Assembly: GCA_947496355.1 (NCBI GenBank)
Contig: CANMCO010000014.1
Coordinates: 37,950 to 101,949 of the forward strand
Length of the DNA: 64,000 nt
Direction of reading: 5' to 3'
From: an uncultured Aquimarina sp.
GTDB taxonomy: Bacteria; Bacteroidota; Bacteroidia; Flavobacteriales; Flavobacteriaceae
Positions 17,558 to 27,500 of the stretch are shown one piece after another. Numbering within the stretch: the stretch's first letter is position 1; each line of letters starts with the position of its first letter. The notes beneath the pieces were generated by a model. It saw only the letters and a list, made by a program, of their open reading frames with translations. It had not been told where the DNA came from and did not search any database. The position numbers and the translations under genes were made by a program.

Positions 17558-18514
17558 CTAAAAGAAACGAGGTGTTAGCATTCTATTATATTTTTTAAAG
17601 AGTTCGAATCGTAGCATCACTTCATAACTACCGTCATTAAATTGTGATTGCCCTAACTCTGTAGTCTCTCTATCGTATGCAAATCCTATCATCATTGCAT
17701 CTGATATCTGAAAGCCTATCTGCCCAGTGACTGCTGCACTCCAACGATAAGCAACACCCAATGTTAAACGATCATACAATAAAAAATTAGCCGATACATC
17801 TACCTGTAAAGGTGCTCCGAAGACTAATTTACTTAATACTGCTGGCTTAAACTTAACATCATCACTCAAATCAAAAACATGACCTGCAATTAAATAGTAA
17901 TTAATACGCTCCTCTGCCAAAAAACTAACTGCATCACTATCACTACTAGTAGAACTCTCATCAAAATGATCTGTCTCTAATAAATTAGGGGCACTTAATC
18001 CAAAATAAGACTTATTGGTATGATAATATATGCCAACTCCAACATTTGGACTAAACTTATTATCAATATTGGCACCAAATAAAGCGTCATTTTGATTGAA
18101 CTGCGTTAATCGAAGAAAATCAATATTTAATAAATGTGCTCCTGCTTTTAAACCAAAACTTAGTTTTCCCGTATCTGAGGTAGGAATGGTATACGAAAAA
18201 TCAATATCAATATAAGTCTCATCGGTAGGGCCAATTTCATCATTAACAACAGATAAACCTAATCCAATACGTTCATTATCGCCTATTGGTGTATTAAGAG
18301 TTAAGGTTTGGGTACGTGGAGCACCATCCAAACCAACCCACTGGCTTCGATGAAGTCCCATGATACTCATAACCCCTCTACTACCCGCATAGGCTGGATT
18401 AACACTAATTGTATTGTACATATACTGCGTATATTGAGCATCTTGCTGTGCATTAGTATAAGAAAACACAAAACTCAAAAGTGCCGTAGCAATTACTATG
18501 TGTAGTTTTTTCAT
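17558..18514 (-). CDS. PorP/SprF-family type IX secretion membrane protein
   Basis: The start at 18514 (MKKLHIVIATALLSF) gives a normal signal peptide cut after TNAQ; an upstream in-frame ATG at 18553 would add 13 implausible residues. The mature protein opens with QDAQYTQYMYNTISVNPAYA and GSRGVMSIMGLHRSQWVG, hallmarks of the PorP/SprF family, and continues as alternating outer-membrane beta strands to the C-terminus. SprF is the partner required for secretion and attachment of the type B cargo SprB in Flavobacterium. Here the gene directly follows a type B cargo gene, so it is its likely dedicated partner. The downstream PorE-like gene begins 41 nt later. Confidence 0.93.
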   Translation of the reverse strand: MKKLHIVIATALLSFVFSYTNAQQDAQYTQYMYNTISVNPAYAGSRGVMSIMGLHRSQWVGLDGAPRTQTLTLNTPIGDNERIGLGLSVVNDEIGPTDETYIDIDFSYTIPTSDTGKLSFGLKAGAHLLNIDFLRLTQFNQNDALFGANIDNKFSPNVGVGIYYHTNKSYFGLSAPNLLETDHFDESSTSSDSDAVSFLAEERINYYLIAGHVFDLSDDVKFKPAVLSKLVFGAPLQVDVSANFLLYDRLTLGVAYRWSAAVTGQIGFQISDAMMIGFAYDRETTELGQSQFNDGSYEVMLRFELFKKYNRMLTPRFF

Positions 18515-18541
18515 CCGCTCTAATTTAATATTTTTTATTAA

Positions 18542-18566
18542 ACCCACGAGCATATTACTCGTGGGT
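18542..18566. other. Intercistronic hairpin between cargo gene and PorP/SprF
   Basis: The perfect 9-bp arms ACCCACGAG (18542-18550) and CTCGTGGGT (18558-18566) have a 7-nt loop. On the minus strand only TTTAATAAAA follows, so it is a weak terminator or an mRNA-end stabiliser that could set different levels of cargo and membrane partner. Confidence 0.6.
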
Positions 18567-18583
18567 ATTTAAGTTTTGGTTGA

Positions 18584-21500
18584 TTATCTATTAATGTATA
18601 AATATCCTGCTCTACTTTTACGTTCTCCAGATTCAAGGACATATTCAAGAAGATAATAATAGGTACCCACAGGTAACTGATCTTTTTCTTCAATGGTTGT
18701 TCTTCCATTAGAAATTCCTTTGAAAAGATTGCCATCTCTTCCGTAATTTGAAGCTTGAAACACTTTTACACCCCAACGATTATAAATTTCTAGTGTGTTT
18801 TCCAATCTTTCAATTCCGCTAATTACAAATGCATCATTTATTCCATCTCCATTAGGTGACATCCCAGTAAATACTGTTATCCCGTCTTCTCCAGTTGAAG
18901 GCACATTAGGTTCTAGATAATTAGGTATACCATTACCATCTGTATCAAAGGCATCATCCGGGTTTCCATTACCATCAGGATCGGCATTTTCATCAACTGT
19001 TAGAATATCATCATTATCATCATCAATGTCCTGGAAATCGTCTATTCCGTCACCATCAGTGTCCTGAACTGGATAGTTTATTGTACCTCCGTTCTCTTCA
19101 CCTGGATTTTGTACGCTATTAGGAATACCATCTGTTCCAACTATATCTTCTATTCTTCCGTCAGGTGAAATTGTAAGCACATCAACATCGGCACCCGATT
19201 CATAAACATCCAGTACTCCGTCTCCATCTGAATCAAGATCTAAACGATCTACAATTCCATCTCCGTCAGTATCCAAATTCGGATCTCCGTTTTGTTCTTC
19301 TATATCTGCGATACCGTCATTATCATCATCCAAATCATCTGGATCTACTATTCCATCTCCATCGCTGTCGATTGAACTTATAGTTGGATCATCAGGGTCA
19401 CTATCGGCATCAGGATCTACATCATCAAGGTTATTAGGATCATCAGAAATTTCTGTAATAATTTCTCCTGATGGAGTAGTTCCCGAAATTTCAGCTACAT
19501 TAATCACTTGTCCAGTCAAAATATCATCATTTGTAACAACATGTTCCGCCAGTACCATAGCCATTTCACCAGGAGCCAAAGATGTTATTGGTAATCCGGA
19601 AATAATAGTAGCATTATTATCGACTACAATGATATTACTTAATGTAACTGTCCCGGTATTTTCGATCACTATGGTATAAGTAATTACATCACCTTCTTCT
19701 GCAAATATTCTTGGATCTGCTGCTTTAGTTACCGACAATCTACCACCAGTAATTAGCCCGGTCTCAGTTTCTGTAGCATCATCAGGATCTGGTGTAGAAG
19801 GATCATCTGACATATCTGTCACCGAAATCCCGTTAGGATCATCCCCTGTAACATCTGCCTGGTTAATTACAATACCAGCATCAAGATCTTCTTGTATAAT
19901 TGTATGTGAGGCAATGACCGTAACCCTATCTCCCGGTGCCATTGTTGTTATTGAAGCTGGAATAATACTACCTGCATCGGCATTGGTGTCAGAAACGACT
20001 ACGTTGGTTAGTGTCACTGTACCAGTATTAATAACTTCAATTGTATAAGTTATTACTTCACCTACTGTATCATAGGTCCCATCTGGTGCAGGGTCATCTG
20101 ACTTAGTTAACGTAAGTTCTGGATTTTGAACAATTGAAGTAATTGTAGCATCATCTAGTGCTGGCGTATCTGGATCATCAGAATCATCATTTACAATAGT
20201 TGTATTATGATCCTGTGCGGTTACACTAGCAGTATTTGTTACTATTCCTAGGTCAATATCTGCTTGAGTAATTACATGAGTTGCTATAACTGTAACGGTT
20301 TGACCTGGATCAATACTACTTACCGTAGCTGGATTAATAGTATCTGCATTTGGATCCGTAATAACTATATTGGACAAAGTTACATTTCCATCATTTGTTA
20401 CCTCTATCTCATAAAATATTGCTTCTCCAACAGTGTCATAGGAACCATCTGCAGGTGCATTATCTGTTTTTGTTATTAGTATAGAAGGATTCGGAGTTAG
20501 CATTGTTACTGTTGGATCATTAGTAGGATCTATGTCTACATCTGGTCCATCTGTAGTTTCATCTCCATTATCAGATACATCTGTTACATCAGCAACACCT
20601 GTAGGGCTATCACCAGTAACAGTTGCCGTATTGGTAATATCTCCATTATCAATATCTGTTTGTAAAATGGTATAAACAACTGTAGCTGTACCTACAGCGC
20701 CTGGAGTCAAAATTGAAGGAGTAATCGCTAAATTTATACTTCCTGTTAACAGGTCTGTAACCTCTATATTATCTATAGTTACATTTCCTGTATTCTCAAT
20801 ACTGAAAGTATATGTTATTGTATCATTCGCATCTACTATCCCATCACCTCCATCGTTGATCACAGCAGTTTTTGTTAAAACAAGCTCTGGACTTGGTGAA
20901 ATTGAAGTAATGGTAGGATCATTAGTTGTATTTCCATCTGTATTCCCGTTAATATCTGGCGTCTCTACCGTCTCATCACCAGCATCTGAAACATCTGTAA
21001 TCGCAGCATTCACCGTACCATCAGGATCTGCAGGTGGTGTACCTGTAGCAGTAGCACTGTTCTGAATACCGCCAGCATCAATATCTGCCTGAGTCAAAGC
21101 ATACATAGCACTAAAAGTAGCGGTCTCGCCAGGAACCAATGTACCCGAAGGACTCGATGGAGTAACTCCGCTATTAGCTCCAAAGACAGGAGTCGGAGCG
21201 CCAGCTGTACCACTAAAAGCAGTCTCACTAACGCCAACACTAGTCAGTGTCGTATTACCCGTATTTTCTATCGTATACGTATAAGTAATCATATCTCCTA
21301 CATCTGCAACAGTAGCATCCAATCCACCAGTGATATCCAACACACTCGTCTTAGTAGTGGTCAATTCTGAACTCGGAGGAATCAACGTTACTGTAGGATC
21401 ATTGTCTGTACCATCAGCCGGTAAACTTCCATCCAGGTTAGGCGTCTCTACCGTCTCATCACCAGCATCTGAAACATCTGTAATCGCAGCATTCACCGTA

Positions 21501-24500
21501 CCATCAGGATCTGCAGGTGGTGTACCTGTAGCAGTAGCACTGTTCTGAATACCTCCAGCATCAATATCTGCCTGAGTCAAAGCATACATAGCACTAAAAG
21601 TAGCGGTCTCACCAGGAACCAATGTACCCGAAGGACTCGATGGAGTAACTCCGCTATTAGCTCCAAAGACAGGAGTCGGAGCGCCAGCTGTACCACTAAA
21701 AGCAGTCTCACTAACGCCAACACTAGTCAGTGTCGTATTACCCGTATTTTCTAGCGTATACGTATAGGTAATCATATCTCCTACATCTGCAACAGTAGCA
21801 TCCAATCCGCCAGTGATATCCAACACACTTGTCTTGGTAGTGGTCAATTCTGAAGAAGCGGGAATCAACGTTACCGTAGGATCATTGTCTGTACCATCGC
21901 CAGGTGTAGTACCATCTAATAATGGTGTCTCTACAGTCTCATTATTCGGTACGTTGTTTCCATCACCGTCAACATCAGTATCAGAAGTATCTGTAATAGG
22001 AGTAGCTGGACTACCATCAGGTAAATTTGGTGGTGTAGCACTTCCAGTAGCTGTATTCTCTATTCCTCCAGCATCTACATCACTCTGTAAAATCGTATAG
22101 GTAGATGTTAACGTTCCCGTAGCACCAGGAGCTAAATTAGCAGGGGTTACCGCTGCATTGGTTAACCCTAACTTGGTATCCGTGACATTAGCTGCCGTTA
22201 CGCTTACATTACCAGTATTAGTAATACTCAAGGTATATTCTATAGTATCCCCAGCATCAACGATACCATTTATATTCACATCTACTGGTGCAGCAAAGGT
22301 CTTGGTGAAGGTAATTTCCTCAATATCTTCTCTCCAATTTGGTTCTCCTCCAACTGCATCTGTATCAGGGAATGGGTTTGTAGCTGTTTGCCCTCCGTTA
22401 GTTGGCCCTCCTGTATCAGTTGCGTTAGCACCATCTATATCAAAATTATCATCTAATCCATCATTATCAGTATCATTTCCAGAAGGAACAGTATCAGCCA
22501 CACCGTCATCATCGGTATCATAAGCTTCAATCGTATCAGACTCTCCATCACCATCAGAATCGGAATCAATGTAATCAGGATCTGTATCACTATTTAGATT
22601 AGATGCATCTGTATTTACAGGTACAATAGGAGTGCCGTTAAACCCACATAGTGCAATCGAACAATCCGGATCATAACTATCATCCAGTCCATCATTATCT
22701 GTATCATTACCACTTGGTACTACATAATCCAATGTAGACTGTGCTTCAATATTATCAACGATTCCATCATTATCGGCATCAATATCTAGAAAATTAGGAT
22801 TTGTATCTGTATCAGAATTTGGAGTTGGTAAAGGTGTTCCTGTAGTTACTTCACCCATGCCACTTCCACTATCAATATTATCTAAAGCATCATCTAAACC
22901 ATCCTTATCTATATCTACCATAGTCGAGGGATCTCCTGGAGTTGGATAATCTACTTCCCCATCAAAATTTGTATCTACTCCACCAGCTTCAATAATATCT
23001 GTAATACCATCGTTATCTGAATCCAGATCAAAATGATTCGGAATACCATCACGATCATTGTCAAAGGCCGGATCTAGGGTATCACAAATACCATTAAGAT
23101 CGGCATCTAAACATACAGGAGCGGTTGCGCTACCGTTATCATCAAAATCCTGGTAGTTGGGAATACCATCAGCATCAGCATCTGCAGATGGGTCTACCCC
23201 CAAAGTGTTTTCAGCAGTATCAGGGATACCGTCATTGTCATCATCAAGGTCTAAATTATCCCCTACATTATCACCATCATTGTTATCAAAAGTAGGATCA
23301 CAAGCATCAGATATGCCATCAAAATCACCATCAGGACCACCAATTTGTTGGTAGTCATCGGTACCATCATTATCACCATCGGCTGGGGCAGCATAACTTG
23401 CTACCGGGGTACCCGAAGTAACCACTCCTGTTGAAGAATCAACCGTAGCAGGGTCTGGACCATAGACTCCTGTATCACCACCATCGGCGGTACCACTAGC
23501 ATATGCCTCATTGGCATCACTACAGCCATCGCTATCACTATCTAAATTTAGATAATCAGGAGTTCCTACGGTAGTCTCTGTAGGAGTTGAAACTCCCGCT
23601 CCTGCGGAAGTAGGAATACCATTTGTAGCTGTATTATCTGCGTTGTTATCGTCATCATCTGCACGACCATCATTATTCGCATCCGTACCACCCGTTTCTA
23701 TAACATCATAAATACCATCATTATCACTGTCAATATCGTAGTGATTTGGTACTCCATCCTGATCATTGTCAAAGGCCGGATCTAGGGTATCACAAATACC
23801 ATTAAGATCAGCATCTAAACATACAGGAGCCGTTGCGCTACCATTATCATCAAAATCCTGGTAGTTGGGAATACCATCAGCATCAGCATCTGCAGATGGA
23901 TCTACCCCTAAAGTGTTTTCGGCTGTATCTAAAATACCATCGTTATCATCGTCTAAATCTACAGCATCACCGACCCCATCACCATCATTATCATCAAATA
24001 CCGGATCACAAGCATCTGAGATCCCATCGCCATCTCCATCGGGACCACCAATTTGTTGGTAATCATCGGTACCATCATTATCGCCATCGGCCGGAGCAGC
24101 ATAACTTGCTACCGGGGTACCCGAAGTAACCACTCCTGTTGAAGAATCAACCGTAGCAGGATCCGGACCATACACTCCTGTATCACCACCATCGGCGGTA
24201 CCACTAGCATACGCCTCATTAGCATCACTACATCCATCACTATCACTATCTAAATTAAGATAATCAGGAGTTCCCGCAGTAGTCTCGGTAGGAGTAGAAA
24301 CTCCTGCCCCTGCGGAAGTAGGAATACCATTGGTAGCTGTATTATCTGCGTTGTTATCGTCATCATCTGCACGACCATCATTATTCGCATCCGTACCACC
24401 GGTTTCTATAACATCATAAATACCATCATTATCACTGTCAATATCGTAGTGATTTGGTACTCCATCCTGATCATTGTCAAAAGCCGGATCTAGGGTGTCA

Positions 24501-27500
24501 CAAATACCATTAAGATCTCCATCTAAACATACAGGAGCCGTTGCGCTACCGTTATCATCAAAATCCTGGTAGTTTGGAATGCCATCACCATCAGCATCAG
24601 CCGAAGGATCTACGCCTAAAGTGTTTTCGGCTGTATCTAAAATACCATCGTTATCATCATCTAAATCTACAGCATCCCCTACGCCATCGTTGTCATTATC
24701 ATCAAATACCGGATCACAGGCATCTGAGATCCCATCGCCATCTCCATCGGGACCACCAACTTGTTGGTAGTCATCGGTACCATCATTATCACCATCGGCC
24801 GGAGCAGCATAACTTGCTACCGGGGTACCCGAAGTAACCACTCCTGTTGAAGAATCAACCGTAGCCGGGTCTGGACCATAGACTCCTGTATCACCACCAT
24901 CAGCGGTACCACTAGCATACGCCTCATTAGCATCACTACATCCATCACTATCACTATCTAAATTTAGATAATCAGGAGTTCCTACGGTAGTCTCAGTAGG
25001 AGTTGAAACTCCCGCTCCTGCGGAAGTAGGAATACCATTTGTAGCTGTATTATCTGCGTTGTTATCGTCATCATCTGCACGACCATCATTATTCGCATCC
25101 GTACCACCGGTTTCTATAACATCATAAATACCATCATTATCACTGTCAATATCGTAGTGATTTGGCACTCCATCCTGATCATTGTCAAAAGCCGGATCTA
25201 GGGTATCACAAATACCATTAAGATCGGCATCTAAACATACGGGAGCCGTTGCGCTACCATTATCATCAAAATCCTGGTAGTTTGGAATACCATCACCATC
25301 AGCATCGGCTGAAGGATTTACGCCTAAAGTGTTTTCGGCAGTATCTAAAATACCATCGTTATCATCATCTAAATCTACAGCATCCCCTACGCCATCGTTG
25401 TCATTATCATCAAATACCGGATCACAGGCATCTGAGATCCCATCTCCATCACCATCAGGACCACCAACTTGTTGGTAATCATCGGTACCATCATTATCAC
25501 CATCGGCTGGGGCAGCATAACTTGCTACCGGGGTACCCGAAGTAACCACTCCTGTTGAAGAATCAACCGTAGCAGGGTCTGGACCATAGACTCCTGTATC
25601 ACCACCATCGGCGGTACCACTAGCATACGCCTCATTGGCATCACTACAGCCATCACTATCACTATCTAAATTTAGATAATCAGGAGTTCCTACGGTAGTC
25701 TCTGTAGGAGTTGAAACTCCCGCTCCTGCGGAAGTAGGAATACCATTTGTAGCTGTATTATCTGCGTTGTTATCGTCATCATCTGCACGACCATCATTAT
25801 TCGCATCCGTACCACCGGTTTCTATAACATCATAAATACCATCATTATCACTGTCAATATCGTAGTGATTTGGTACTCCATCCTGATCATTGTCAAAAGC
25901 CGGATCTAGGGTGTCACAAATACCATTAAGATCTCCATCTAAACATACAGGAGCCGTTGCGCTACCGTTATCATCAAAATCCTGGTAGTTTGGAATGCCA
26001 TCACCATCAGCATCGGCTGAAGGATCTACGCCTAAAGTGTTTTCGGCTGTATCTAAAATACCATCGTTATCATCATCTAAATCTACAGCATCCCCTACGC
26101 CATCGTTGTCATTATCATCAAATACCGGATCACAGGCATCTGAGATCCCATCTCCATCACCATCAGGACCACCAACTTGTTGGTAATCATCGGTACCATC
26201 ATTATCACCATCGGCTGGGGCAGCATAACTTGCTACCGGGGTACCCGAAGTAACCACTCCTGTTGAAGAATCAACCGTAGCAGGGTCTGGACCATAGACG
26301 CCTGTATCACCACCATCAGCGGTACCACTAGCATACGCCTCATTGGCATCACTACATCCATCACTATCACTATCTAAATTTAGATAATCAGGAGTTCCTA
26401 CGGTAGTCTCTGTAGGAGTTGAAACTCCCGCTCCTGCGGAAGTAGGAATACCATTTGTAGCTGTATTATCTGCGTTGTTATCGTCATCATCTGCACGACC
26501 ATCATTATTCGCATCCGTACCACCCGTTTCTATAACATCATAAATACCATCATTATCACTGTCTATATCGTAGTGATTTGGCACTCCATCCTGATCATTG
26601 TCAAAAGCCGGATCTAGGGTATCACAAATACCATTAAGATCTCCATCTAAACATACGGGAGCCGTTGCGCTACCATTATCATCAAAATCCTGGTAGTTTG
26701 GAATGCCATCACTATCAGCATCGGCTGAAGGATCTACGCCTAAAGTGTTTTCGGCTGTATCTAAAATACCATCGTTATCATCATCTAAGTCTACAGTATC
26801 AAAAGAATTATCCCCATCAGTATCTACTCCAATTATATCTTCTCTAAAATCAACTTCGGTGGTAGGCGGATTTTGATTATTTGGTAACCCAATGGCTCCA
26901 AAAGTTTGATCATCCTGTACTATTGGACCGTTGATATCGTCATAATCGTCTAGAATACCATCACCATCGCTATCATTTGTTGTTATTGCCGGAGTAAAAC
27001 CCGCTTCTATGGTATCATTATCACCTTCGTCATCAGAATTTATATCCAAAAAATCAGGAAGCAGATCCGTATCAGAATTTACACCTGCTCCTAAATCGGT
27101 TCCGCCTTGAGCGGTTTCATAATTATCATCTACTCCGTTATTATTCCCATCTGTAATTCCTGCTCCAACACCACTAGGCTGTATATATCCAATAGTTGGT
27201 TGAGCCTCTACGTTATCTGGAATACCATCATTATCACTATCTAGGTCATGGTGGTTAGGCACACCATCATTATCAGAATCAAACAATGGGTCTATCCCAT
27301 CACAAATACCATTGGCAGGAGTTGTATCTGTACACGTTGCTGGATTACCATCTCCTCTATCGCTTTGATCTTGATAGTTTGGTATACCATCGTTATCATT
27401 ATCTGCACTGGGATCAATACCAAGACTGTTTTCGGCAGTATCCAAAATCCCGTCGTTATCATCATCTAAGTCTACATTATCTGCTATACCATCATTATCA

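Noticed and set aside
23059..26791. Regular repeats considered as a CRISPR array
   Set aside because: Units are 708 bp, in frame and coding for calcium-binding repeats; there are no short repeats with unique spacers and no cas genes.
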